From Enterocloster bolteae (GTDB lineage: Bacteria > Bacillota > Clostridia > Lachnospirales > Lachnospiraceae), in contig NZ_CP022464.2 of NCBI RefSeq assembly GCF_002234575.2, positions 2,294,001 to 2,358,000 of the forward strand: DNA of 64,000 bases, read 5' to 3'. Both the position numbers and the translations under genes were made by a program. Below the pieces are notes generated by a model. It saw only the letters and a program-made list of their open reading frames with translations. It was not told where the DNA came from and did no database searches. Position 1 is the stretch's first letter. The number at the start of each line of letters is the position of its first letter. Positions 8,408-16,470 of this stretch are shown one piece after another.

Positions 8408-8551
8408 AAATAATATTATTGAAGCAATAAAAAATACGCATAAAATCGTCCTTAATTCAAAGGAATTTTAAAGACAAAACGTCCTTAAATATGCGTATGG
8501 AACATGTGCGCACAGGTAAAAAGTGAAAAAGCAAAAGATGATTAGGAGGAA
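8408..8551 (+). promoter_or_regulatory. Structured leader upstream of the M20/carrier operon
   Basis: The leader contains a 9-base inverted repeat, ATACGCATA (8434-8442) with TATGCGTAT (8490-8498), enclosing two direct copies of CGTCCTTAA (8447-8455 and 8480-8488) and a small hairpin AATTC/GAATT. An inverted copy, TTAAGGAC, lies at 8304-8311 upstream of the promoter. No T-tract, so transcription termination is unlikely; a protein- or RNA-binding role is possible. I recognise no riboswitch family. Confidence 0.45.
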
Positions 8552-8557
8552 ATGGGA

Positions 8558-9766
8558 ATGAGTTTTTGGAATCCGTTGACCTGTATTACGGGATGCCTGG
8601 TGGTTTATTCGGTTGGTGAATTTTTGTCTAAAAAGACCAAGGGGGCTGTTTCATCACTGTTGTTTGCCTGTGTATTGTTCCTCATAGGGTTCTGGAGCGG
8701 CCTGCTGCCCAAGGACATTACCACCCAGTCCGGTCTGGTGGCGGTTATGGCGAATTTTGGTACGGCATTCATGATTACCAATATCGGTACGCTGATTAAT
8801 CTGGAAGACCTGATTCGGGAATGGAAAACCGTGGTTATTTCACTGTTTGCCATTGCGGCGATTGCACTGATTTGTTTTACAGTGGGTTCCCTGCTGTTCG
8901 GAAGAGAGTATGCGTTGATTGCAGCGCCTCCAGTGGCAGGTTCCACGGTTGCAGGCATCATAGTTACAAGTGCGGCGGAAGCTGCCAACCGTCCGGAGCT
9001 GGCGGCATTTGCAGTGCTGGTACTGTCCGTACAGAAATTTTTCGGTATCCCGATTTCCACATTCTGTATCCGCAAGGAGTTAAGAATCAAGCGCGGCAGC
9101 GGTTTCTTCAAGAGCAATACGGTGGAAGAAAAATCCAGCCTTAAGCTGCCCAGCATGCGTATTTTTAAAGAGACGCCTAAAAACCTGAGAAGCAATACCA
9201 TCTATATCTGTAAAGTGGCCCTGGTGGCCTGTATCGCTGATTTTGTGGGAAAGGCAACACTGATACCGGGATCCTCTCCGGCCAACTATATCCTTAACCC
9301 GAACATTGCCTACCTGCTGTTTGGACTTATCTTTGCCAGAATCGGATTTTTGGAAAAGGATATCTTTGCAAAAGCAAATTCTTCAGGTATCATCACCTTC
9401 GGTCTGCTTCTGATGCTGCCCGGAAGCCTTGCAACCCTTTCACCTTCCGGACTGCTGTCAATGATCGTGCCGGTATTCGGTATCCTTTTAATCTGCTCCA
9501 TCGGCATCATTGTTATCTGCGGTATTGTGGGCAAGGTGCTGGGATGCTCTCCCTACACATCGGCAGCGGTTGGTGTAACCTGTATGCTGGCTTATCCGGC
9601 CACCCAGATTATCACCACGGAAGGCGTTGATTCCTTTGAGTGGGAAGGTGATGAGAGACAGAAGGCCATGGATTATATACTGCCTAAAATGATTATCGGC
9701 GGTTTCGTTACAGTGACCATTGCATCCGTTGCGTTTGCAAGTATTATTGGTCCTATTATTTTCTAA
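8558..9766 (+). CDS. Multi-spanning membrane carrier, family not recognised
   Basis: 402 aa, very hydrophobic, about ten to eleven predicted spans, with a polar stretch near residues 175-215 that would be a cytoplasmic loop. Notable segments are NFGTAFMITNIGTLINLEDL, AAPPVAGSTVAGIIVTSAAEAA and AVGVTCMLAYPATQIITTEGVD, which look like the Gly/Ser/Thr-rich substrate loops of secondary carriers. Not an AbgT family protein by length or motifs. I use ATG 8558 because AGGAGG (8544-8549) is 8 bases away, against 2 bases for ATG 8552. Its operon partners are two M20 amidohydrolases, so it probably imports their N-acyl amino acid-type substrate. Confidence 0.8.
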   Translation: MSFWNPLTCITGCLVVYSVGEFLSKKTKGAVSSLLFACVLFLIGFWSGLLPKDITTQSGLVAVMANFGTAFMITNIGTLINLEDLIREWKTVVISLFAIAAIALICFTVGSLLFGREYALIAAPPVAGSTVAGIIVTSAAEAANRPELAAFAVLVLSVQKFFGIPISTFCIRKELRIKRGSGFFKSNTVEEKSSLKLPSMRIFKETPKNLRSNTIYICKVALVACIADFVGKATLIPGSSPANYILNPNIAYLLFGLIFARIGFLEKDIFAKANSSGIITFGLLLMLPGSLATLSPSGLLSMIVPVFGILLICSIGIIVICGIVGKVLGCSPYTSAAVGVTCMLAYPATQIITTEGVDSFEWEGDERQKAMDYILPKMIIGGFVTVTIASVAFASIIGPIIF

Positions 9767-9786
9767 AGGAAGGAACGTTTGAGTAT

Positions 9787-11169
9787 ATGACAGGTCAGAT
9801 TGCAATTGAAGAAATTGAGAGAAAAAGGCAGAAAATCGACAGCCTGAGCCAATATATATGGAATCACCCGGAGGCCGGATTCAAGGAATATAAGGCCCAG
9901 GAGAAGGTGGCGGATTTGCTGCGTGAGGAAGGATTTCAGGTGGAAACCGGGGCAGGAGGTGTTCCCACGGCCATAAAGGCTGTCTATGGAAGCGGTCATC
10001 CTGTCATGGGATTTTTGGGTGAGTTTGACGCGCTGCCGGGACTCAGCCAGAAGGTGTCGGTCAACAAGGAGCCAGTGGAGGGACAGCCCTATGGACACGG
10101 CTGCGGCCATAACCTGCTGTGTTCCGCCCATGTGGCCGGCGTGATTGGCCTTAAGGAGGAGATGATTCAGAGAAATCTTCCAGGAACCATTGTATTCTAT
10201 GCATGCCCCGGGGAAGAGCTGCTGACAGGAAAACCTTTGATGGCAAAGGGCGGAGCCTTTGAGGGGTTAGATGTGGCGGTGAATTTCCATCCCAACAAAA
10301 TCAACGAGGCAACAGTGGGCGTTTCCACGGCAGTGAACTCTGCCAAATTCCACTTTTACGGAAAGGCGTCCCATGCGGCCAATGCGCCTGAAAACGGAAG
10401 AAGTGCTCTGGACGCTGTGGAGCTGACTGATATCGGTGCCAATTACCTGAGGGAGCATGTGCCTTCGGATGTGCGTATCCACTACACCATTGTGGACGGA
10501 GGCGTGGCGCCCAACATAGTGCCGGATAAGGCGGTGGTATGGTATTACATGAGAGCATTTTCCAGGGAAGTGGTGGAAAATGTGTATGAACGTCTTGTGA
10601 AGGTGGCAAAAGGCGCGGCCATGATGACGGAGACAGAGCTGGAAATAGAATTCCTTGGAGGCTGCTATAACACCCAGAACAATCATGTGCTGGCCGGTGT
10701 GGTGGCAGAAGCCATGAACGAGATTCCGCAGGAACCATGGACACAGGAGGAACTGGACTTTGCGGCAGCCCTGGATGAACAGACTGCGGACGCTGCCAGG
10801 GCAACCACGAAAAAATATGGCCTGTCTGCGGATACACATTTGTACACCGGACCGGGCCAGGTGACCTGCTTTAACAGCTACGGCTCCACCGATGTGGGGG
10901 ATGTGATGCATCTGGTTCCAACCGCCTATTTCTTTACGGCCTGCACCAACATGGGGGCGCCTGCCCACAGCTGGCAGTTTGCATCCTGCGCGGGAAGCTC
11001 CATCGGTGAAAAGGGAATGATTTACGCAGCTAAGGTAATGGCGTTATACGGCCTTAAGCTCATTGAAAAGCCGGAACTGATTGCACAGGCTAAAGAGGAA
11101 TTTGACAGACAGATGGAGGGCCGCAGCTACAAGTGCCCGATACCGGATGGAATGACGATGCCCTGGTAA
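9787..11169 (+). CDS. M20-family amidohydrolase, AbgB-like
   Basis: 460 aa zinc-dependent amide hydrolase of the M20D branch. It shows the family layout of AbgB (p-aminobenzoyl-glutamate hydrolase subunit) and related aminoacyl hydrolases: WNHPEAGFKEY near residue 27, GFLGEFDALPGLSQ, the metal motif GHGCGHN near residue 107, the catalytic PGEEL, a dimerisation domain after residue ~190 (GKASHAANAPENGRSALDA), and a C-terminal STDVGDVMH. GGAAGG lies about 12 bases before the ATG. Cytoplasmic, since no signal peptide is seen. Exact substrate unproven; p-aminobenzoyl-glutamate or an N-acyl amino acid are likely. Confidence 0.87.
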   Translation: MTGQIAIEEIERKRQKIDSLSQYIWNHPEAGFKEYKAQEKVADLLREEGFQVETGAGGVPTAIKAVYGSGHPVMGFLGEFDALPGLSQKVSVNKEPVEGQPYGHGCGHNLLCSAHVAGVIGLKEEMIQRNLPGTIVFYACPGEELLTGKPLMAKGGAFEGLDVAVNFHPNKINEATVGVSTAVNSAKFHFYGKASHAANAPENGRSALDAVELTDIGANYLREHVPSDVRIHYTIVDGGVAPNIVPDKAVVWYYMRAFSREVVENVYERLVKVAKGAAMMTETELEIEFLGGCYNTQNNHVLAGVVAEAMNEIPQEPWTQEELDFAAALDEQTADAARATTKKYGLSADTHLYTGPGQVTCFNSYGSTDVGDVMHLVPTAYFFTACTNMGAPAHSWQFASCAGSSIGEKGMIYAAKVMALYGLKLIEKPELIAQAKEEFDRQMEGRSYKCPIPDGMTMPW

Positions 11170-11180
11170 GGAGGATTGAC

Positions 11181-12365
11181 ATGGTGGATTTTTTAAAGGA
11201 AGCAGAAGGAATTGAGCAGGAAGTGATTGGGTGGAGACGTCATGTCCACCAATATCCGGAGCTTCTCATGGACCTGCCGGAAACAGCTGCATTTGTGGAG
11301 CGGGAACTTAAAAATATGGGGTATGAGCCGGAGTACATATGCCAGTCTGGAATCGTTGCTGTGCTGGACAGCCAAAAGCCGGGTAAGACGCTGCTTCTCA
11401 GAGCGGATATGGATGCCCTGCCCATCGGGGAAGAAAGCGGTCTTGAATATGCCAGCAAACATCCCGGAATCAGCCATGCCTGCGGCCATGATACCCATAT
11501 AGCCATGCTTCTGGGAGCGGCAAAGCTCCTGATGAAGCACAAGGACCTTCTGAGGGGCAAAGTCAAGTTTATGTTTCAGCCCGGGGAGGAGGGCGGAGGA
11601 GGCGCACGCACCATGGTGGAAGCAGGGGTGCTGCGTTCGCCGGATGTGGATGCATGCATGGCCTTCCACCAGGTGGTGGCAAGGGATCATGTGCCTACGG
11701 GAATTATCGGATATACCCGCGGACCCATGATGGCCTCCGCCGATATGTTCCGGATCACGGTCCGGGGCAAAAGCGCCCATGGGGCCAGTCCTGAATCCGG
11801 GGTCAACCCGGTGCAGATTCTGTGCCAGATATACAATGGCCTTCAGTCCATCGAATGCTCGGAAAAGCCCAGGGGAAGCGCGCTGGCCCTGACCATTGGA
11901 CAGATTAGCGCGGGCAGGGCAGGGAATGTGATACCGGAGCAGGGATTTATGTGCGGAAGTATCCGGGCTTATGAGGAGAATGTGAGAAGCCTGGCCAAGA
12001 GGCGTCTGAAGGAGATTTCAGAACAGACAGCAGCCATGTACGGGGGCCGGGCAGAGGTGGAATTTCCAAGCGAACTGCCGGCCACGGTCAATGACCTCCA
12101 GGTGGGCGATGAGATGTTCGGCTATGTAAAGGAGCTGGTTGGAGAGGAAGGAACCATGATGCTTCCCCAGATAATGGGAGGGGAAGATTTTGCGGAGGTT
12201 CTGAAGGAGGCGCCCGGCGTTCTGTTCAGGGTCAGCCTGGGGGACAAGCAGGAGGGGTATCCCTATATCAGCCACAACTCCAAGGTCATATTCAATGAAA
12301 GCGGCATGAAGCATGCAGTGGCTGCGTTTGCCCACTGTGCGGTCAGATGGCTGAATGCCCATTAA
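11181..12365 (+). CDS. M20-family amidohydrolase, AbgA/hippurate hydrolase-like
   Basis: 394 aa, second M20D enzyme of the operon: RRHVHQYPELLMDLPET at the N-terminus, RADMDALPI with the active-site Asp, CGHDTHIAMLLGAAK, the metal/catalytic FQPGEEGGGG, the dimerisation segment GKSAHGASPESGVNP, and the C-terminal metal region MGGEDFAEV. The start is ATG 11181, with TAAGGAGG overlapping the stop of the upstream enzyme and 6 bases spacing. Together with the AbgB-like gene it recalls the heteromeric AbgA/AbgB arrangement, though both may work alone. Transcription ends at 12406-12450. Confidence 0.88.
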   Translation: MVDFLKEAEGIEQEVIGWRRHVHQYPELLMDLPETAAFVERELKNMGYEPEYICQSGIVAVLDSQKPGKTLLLRADMDALPIGEESGLEYASKHPGISHACGHDTHIAMLLGAAKLLMKHKDLLRGKVKFMFQPGEEGGGGARTMVEAGVLRSPDVDACMAFHQVVARDHVPTGIIGYTRGPMMASADMFRITVRGKSAHGASPESGVNPVQILCQIYNGLQSIECSEKPRGSALALTIGQISAGRAGNVIPEQGFMCGSIRAYEENVRSLAKRRLKEISEQTAAMYGGRAEVEFPSELPATVNDLQVGDEMFGYVKELVGEEGTMMLPQIMGGEDFAEVLKEAPGVLFRVSLGDKQEGYPYISHNSKVIFNESGMKHAVAAFAHCAVRWLNAH

Positions 12366-12405
12366 AAGTGAACGGGACGGAAATAAGGGTTAAGACGGAT
12401 TGACA

Positions 12406-12450
12406 AAAAAGTGAGACGGACGGGGTGTTCCCCGGGACGTCTCACTTTTT
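12406..12450. terminator. Bidirectional intrinsic terminator
   Basis: A 13-base stem, AAAAAGTGAGACG (12406-12418) with CGTCTCACTTTTT (12438-12450), encloses an inner CGGGG/CCCCG hairpin. T-rich ends on both strands fit the convergent arrangement of the M20 operon and the asparaginase-regulator unit. Confidence 0.88.
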
Positions 12451-12593
12451 GCTGTTTTGTGTTCTCTCTGTTATCAGCGTTATCAGATACGGCTTCCTGC
12501 TGTATTCTGCTGTTTTCCTGTATGTAGTCCATTATGGAATATGTCCCGTTGCTCCTGAACCATTTCCGGCGGTTCCAAACCATATCCTGCCGT

Positions 12594-13604
12594 TCATGAA
12601 ATAAGTTCGGGATGAAACTGGTAAATCTTTTCCGGCCTTCCCCTTGTAAAGGACGGCTGCCGTTCCAGCTCCAGGAAAATACCGGTGGCGGAAAGCCTGC
12701 CAAGGAGGCGGTTGGCGCTGCGGGGGGTAATGTGCAGGGCTGCTGCCAGGGCCTGGGAAGTGATGCAGTCCCGGTCCATGGCGGACAGCGCTGTGAGAAG
12801 GCGGTCCGCATAGGATACGGAGATGCCGGCTTTTTGGGACAGCTGACGGCTCCGGGAGGTAAGCGGTGCGGAGGTGTCAGGGTCTTTGGAAAGCTGGGGA
12901 GCCATGACAGAGGCGCCGTCGGAAAACTGCTGGTTTAAGGCCGTGATGGCGTTCTGGTTCTGTACAATGGTTTTCAGATGTATCTCCTGCAGCAGCAGGG
13001 TGACGGATTCCTGCAGTATCTCATATTTGGGGTAGACGAAATAGGTGTTTACCCCGGCGTCCAGTAAATCCTGTATAATATTGCTGAAGCGGGTCACGGA
13101 GTATTGGATTTTCTTCTCATTCCAAAGGCGTATGTGTTTGAGTTTGATTTTCTTTTCCATCTCGCACAGCTGCTCCAGGGAATAGGTGGAGGTGTTCTGG
13201 TACACCTTGTATATGAGCTGGTTAAACTGGCCCCGCTCCAGGTACTGGTGCAGGGGAACTGTTTCCGGCAGCCATTCCAGCAGGTCGAAATACCCCCTCT
13301 CCAGATAAAAGTCCTGTTCTTTAAACTGCACCTGGAAAAAGGTCTCGTAGTAGCAGAGGGCGTTGCTGCCGAAGGAAACAATGGGCTTGGTGAGTACCGG
13401 CACCCTGCGGCAGATGGCGGCCCTGGGGACAGGTCCGCTGACCAGGAAACCGTCGTAGGATTTCTCCAATTCCAGATATAATTCCCCTGCATGGGCAAAA
13501 TCATTGTAGATATAATAAGATAATTCACAGTCAAGGGAAAGGGAATTAAAATAGGACTCCACATAGTCCTTCAAAAAACGGGTTAGTATTACTGCTATCT
13601 TCAT
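12594..13604 (-). CDS. Putative transcriptional regulator, N-terminal sensor unknown, C-terminal winged helix
   Basis: 336 aa. I do not recognise the N-terminal ~230 residues, which begin MKIAVILTRFLKDYVESYF and look like a soluble alpha/beta domain with YDGFLVSGPVP and PIVSFGSNAL resembling a periplasmic-binding or PrpR_N-like fold. The C-terminal ~80 residues (CITSQALAAALHITPRSANRLLGRL) form a clear helix-turn-helix, then the basic wing FTRGRPEKIYQF. AGGAGA precedes the ATG. It follows the asparaginase gene after 45 bases on the same strand, suggesting it senses or controls amino acid or nitrogen use. No known family name is claimed. Confidence 0.7.
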   Translation of the reverse strand: MKIAVILTRFLKDYVESYFNSLSLDCELSYYIYNDFAHAGELYLELEKSYDGFLVSGPVPRAAICRRVPVLTKPIVSFGSNALCYYETFFQVQFKEQDFYLERGYFDLLEWLPETVPLHQYLERGQFNQLIYKVYQNTSTYSLEQLCEMEKKIKLKHIRLWNEKKIQYSVTRFSNIIQDLLDAGVNTYFVYPKYEILQESVTLLLQEIHLKTIVQNQNAITALNQQFSDGASVMAPQLSKDPDTSAPLTSRSRQLSQKAGISVSYADRLLTALSAMDRDCITSQALAAALHITPRSANRLLGRLSATGIFLELERQPSFTRGRPEKIYQFHPELIS

Positions 13605-13649
13605 CGCGGATATCTCCTGTCAATATACTGTCTCCAAAGGGGCAGGGTA

Positions 13650-14663
13650 TTAATTTTCACTCCATTTCCAGAGTATGTCCCGGTTCACGGTCTCGTAGAA
13701 CATCCTTCGTATCCGGGCAGGGTCCTTAGTCTGTCCAAGTATCCACATGATTTTGGTGACCACGGCCTCCAGGGTCATGTCATAGGCTTCCAGCAGGCCG
13801 AATTCCTGTTTGATGCTCCGGCCCACCTCATAGACGGACATGTCGCTGCCCTCATTGGTGACCTGGGTGGTCATGATGACAGTCTTTCCAAGGCCTGTCC
13901 ACCGGGCGATGGCGCCGTGGTAATCCCCGTCCTGGTAGGAAGGCAGGCCGCCTACCCCAAAGGATTCTATGATGACGGCGTCGTAATGCTCCGCCATGTA
14001 ATCAAGCAGAGAAGCGTCCATGGAGGGAATCAGCTTCATGAGCCCCACATCCCCGTCCATTTGACGGTAAAAGCAGACCGGCTCTTTGTCCCTGTCCTTG
14101 TCGTCCAGGTAAAATATAATCTGACCGTCCTGGATGATGGCAACATACGGAAAGTTGATGCTGGAAAAGGCGTGATAGCTTTTTGTCCACTCCTTCTTTC
14201 CTCTGGTGCCCGCAATGACCTTGCCGTCAAAGACAATGTTTACGCCGTGGGCGCCGGGACAGGAGGCAAAGAGAAGGCTGTCGGCCAGGTTGGTTCTGGC
14301 GTCCGTATTCTCCATGTCGATGGGCTTCTGGGCCCCGGTGATGATGATGGGCTTTGGCGAATGCTGAATCAGGTAGGACAGGGCCGCGGCCGTATAAGCC
14401 ATGGTGTCCGTGCCGTGGGTGATGACAAAGCCGTCGTATTGGCTGTAGTTTTCCTCAATCGCCTTTTCTACTGCCAGCCAGTGGCAGGGCTGTATGTTGG
14501 TGCTGTCTATGTTCATCAGCTGGATGGAGTGGATTTCACAGTAGCTTTGGCTGTCAGGCACATAGGACAGGATTTCATCCGATGTAATGACGGGCTTAAG
14601 CCCCTTATCCGTGCGCTTGCAGGCAATGGTGCCGCCTGTTCCCAGTAAGAGTATGCGTTTCAT
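13650..14663 (-). CDS. ansA: Type I (cytoplasmic) L-asparaginase
   Basis: Hydrolyses L-asparagine to aspartate and ammonia. 337 aa without a signal peptide, typical of the type I enzymes. The first catalytic threonine lies in LLGTGGTIA (residues ~5-13), the second catalytic Thr-Asp pair in ITHGTDTMAYTAAALS, and the Lys-containing ITGAQKPI and substrate loop DARTNLADS follow. It is the leading gene of a minus-strand pair with the winged-helix regulator and is divergent from nfeD. Confidence 0.93.
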   Translation of the reverse strand: MKRILLLGTGGTIACKRTDKGLKPVITSDEILSYVPDSQSYCEIHSIQLMNIDSTNIQPCHWLAVEKAIEENYSQYDGFVITHGTDTMAYTAAALSYLIQHSPKPIIITGAQKPIDMENTDARTNLADSLLFASCPGAHGVNIVFDGKVIAGTRGKKEWTKSYHAFSSINFPYVAIIQDGQIIFYLDDKDRDKEPVCFYRQMDGDVGLMKLIPSMDASLLDYMAEHYDAVIIESFGVGGLPSYQDGDYHGAIARWTGLGKTVIMTTQVTNEGSDMSVYEVGRSIKQEFGLLEAYDMTLEAVVTKIMWILGQTKDPARIRRMFYETVNRDILWKWSEN

Positions 14664-14816
14664 ATTGTGCCCCCTTAATCATGTGTGTTTAAGTTACTGT
14701 TAAGTATAACCTGTTTGCAAAAACATATAATAACAGCAGCAGCGTCTTTACTGCCGTATAACCTTTCGTACTGCTTACAATTATATTAAGAATATGATAA
14801 ATTTACAATCCCTTGA

Positions 14817-14844
14817 TTGATTTTAAATCTGACTATGATACAAT
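14817..14844 (+). promoter_or_regulatory. Predicted promoter of the nfeD-SPFH pair
   Basis: TTGATT (14817-14822), 16-base spacer, TACAAT (14839-14844); start expected near 14851, about 47 bases before the nfeD ATG. Confidence 0.5.
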
Positions 14845-14897
14845 AAGAATAAGTAACCAATTTTCTCCATATTCTGTGCAGATGAAAGGAGATTTAC

Positions 14898-15350
14898 ATG
14901 TCCCTTATTTGGCTTATCGCGTTTGTGGTTTTTCTGGTAGTGGAAGGAGTTACCACATCTCTGACCAGCATCTGGTTTGCAGGGGGTTCCCTGGCCGCGC
15001 TGGTGGTGCAGGTGTGCGGAGGCGGTCTGTATCCCCAGCTGGCAGTGTTTGTGGCAGTGTCCTTCATGTTGTTTCTTATGGTCCGTCCCTTTGCTTACAA
15101 GTACCTGTACGGCAAGCGGACAAAAACCAATGTTGACAGTCTTACAGGCCGCAAGGCTGTGGTCAAGGACCGTATTGATAATGTGGCAGGTACAGGGACC
15201 GCCATTCTGGCCGGTGAGACCTGGCTTGCCAGGGCGGCAGAGGAGGGGGATACCTTTGAAGCAGGTGATGTGGTGGTTATATCCGCTGTCAGCGGGGCAA
15301 AGCTGCTGGTAGCTGCGGCGAAGCAGGAACATGAAGTTGAAAAAGCATAA
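14898..15350 (+). CDS. NfeD-family membrane protein (short form)
   Basis: 150 aa with an N-terminal hydrophobic region of about three spans (residues 3-75, LIWLIAFVVFLVVEG first) and a C-terminal OB-fold domain: the segment from GRKAVVKDRIDN through AGDVVVISAVSGAKLLV. It lacks the serine protease domain of long NfeD proteins. AAAGGAGA precedes the ATG. Short NfeD proteins are usually encoded with an SPFH/band-7 protein, exactly as here (21-base gap), and form membrane microdomain complexes. Confidence 0.88.
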   Translation: MSLIWLIAFVVFLVVEGVTTSLTSIWFAGGSLAALVVQVCGGGLYPQLAVFVAVSFMLFLMVRPFAYKYLYGKRTKTNVDSLTGRKAVVKDRIDNVAGTGTAILAGETWLARAAEEGDTFEAGDVVVISAVSGAKLLVAAAKQEHEVEKA

Positions 15351-15371
15351 AGAAACATAAGGAGGATTCAT

Positions 15372-16322
15372 ATGTTTGGAGCAATCGGAGGATTCATCAC
15401 GTTCATCATCATTGCAGTCATTATTTTATTTGTTCTGTCCACCTGTATCAGAGTTGTGCCTCAGGCTCAGGCTCTGGTGGTGGAGAGGCTGGGTGCCTAC
15501 CTGGGCACATACAGCGTGGGCATTCATTTCCTGGTTCCCTTCATCGACCGTGTGGCCAAGAAGGTAAACCTGAAGGAGCAGGTGGAGGACTTTCCGCCCC
15601 AGCCGGTTATCACCAAGGATAACGTAACCATGCAGATTGATACGGTGGTATTTTTCTACATTACGGATCCGAAGCTGTATGCCTATGGCGTGGAGCGCCC
15701 GTTACTTGCCATTGAGAACCTGACAGCCACCACCCTGCGTAATATCATCGGTGACCTGGAGCTGGACGAAACGCTGACCTCCAGGGAGACCATCAATGCC
15801 AAGATGCAGGAGTCCCTGGATATTGCCACGGACCCATGGGGCATCAAAGTGACCAGGGTAGAGCTTAAGAACATTATTCCTCCGGCAGCCATCCAGGAGG
15901 CCATGGAAAAACAGATGAAGGCAGAGCGCGAGCGCCGTGAATCCATCCTGAGGGCAGAGGGCGAGAAGAAGTCCATGGTTCTGGTGGCGGAAGGCCACAA
16001 AGAGTCAGCTGTGCTGAATGCGGAGGGTGAGAAAGAAGCAGCTATTCTTGCCGCCGAGGCAGAGAAGGAGAAGAAGATTAGAGAGGCGGAAGGCCAAGCA
16101 GAGGCCATCCGTTCCGTACAGAAGGCTACGGCAGACGGTATCCGCTTTATCAAGGAGGCTGGGGCTGACAATGCAGTTCTCCAGCTTAAGAGTCTGGAAG
16201 CATTCCAGGCAGCTGCCAACGGAAAGGCTAATAAGATTATCATTCCTTCGGATATCCAGGGAATTGCAGGCCTGGTAAAGTCCATAGCAGAGGTAGCCTC
16301 AAAAGATGAGGCTGCGGAATAA
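15372..16322 (+). CDS. SPFH/band-7 (stomatin-like, QmcA-type) membrane protein
   Basis: 316 aa. An N-terminal membrane anchor (residues ~4-24), an SPFH domain beginning VVPQAQALVVERLGAYLGTY, and a long coiled-coil (about residues 175-260) rich in Ala, Glu and Lys, with repeated AEGEKE-type motifs. Members oligomerise into lipid-raft-like scaffolds and modulate membrane proteases. AAGGAGG lies just before the ATG. Paired with NfeD; the stop is followed by the terminator at 16387. Confidence 0.92.
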   Translation: MFGAIGGFITFIIIAVIILFVLSTCIRVVPQAQALVVERLGAYLGTYSVGIHFLVPFIDRVAKKVNLKEQVEDFPPQPVITKDNVTMQIDTVVFFYITDPKLYAYGVERPLLAIENLTATTLRNIIGDLELDETLTSRETINAKMQESLDIATDPWGIKVTRVELKNIIPPAAIQEAMEKQMKAERERRESILRAEGEKKSMVLVAEGHKESAVLNAEGEKEAAILAAEAEKEKKIREAEGQAEAIRSVQKATADGIRFIKEAGADNAVLQLKSLEAFQAAANGKANKIIIPSDIQGIAGLVKSIAEVASKDEAAE

Positions 16323-16386
16323 AAGGCCGCAGAATAAAATCCAGTGGACAAAAGCCGGTCCATGATATAAGATAGGAATTGAAGGT

Positions 16387-16430
16387 AGTACCCATCAGCT
16401 GACCTAACTGGTGGGTGCTGTTTTATTCTT
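16387..16430 (+). terminator. Intrinsic terminator after the SPFH gene
   Basis: AGTACCCATCAG (16387-16398) pairs, with two G-U pairs, with CTGGTGGGTGCT (16408-16419), then GTTTTATTCTT. Confidence 0.75.
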
Positions 16431-16470
16431 TATGATTTTTTACGAAAATGTACAGACATGAGGTGCAGGT

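Noticed and set aside
15683..16363. Long antisense frame across the SPFH gene
   Set aside because: Shadow of the Ala/Glu/Lys coiled-coil; no ribosome site, and the sense gene is unmistakable.
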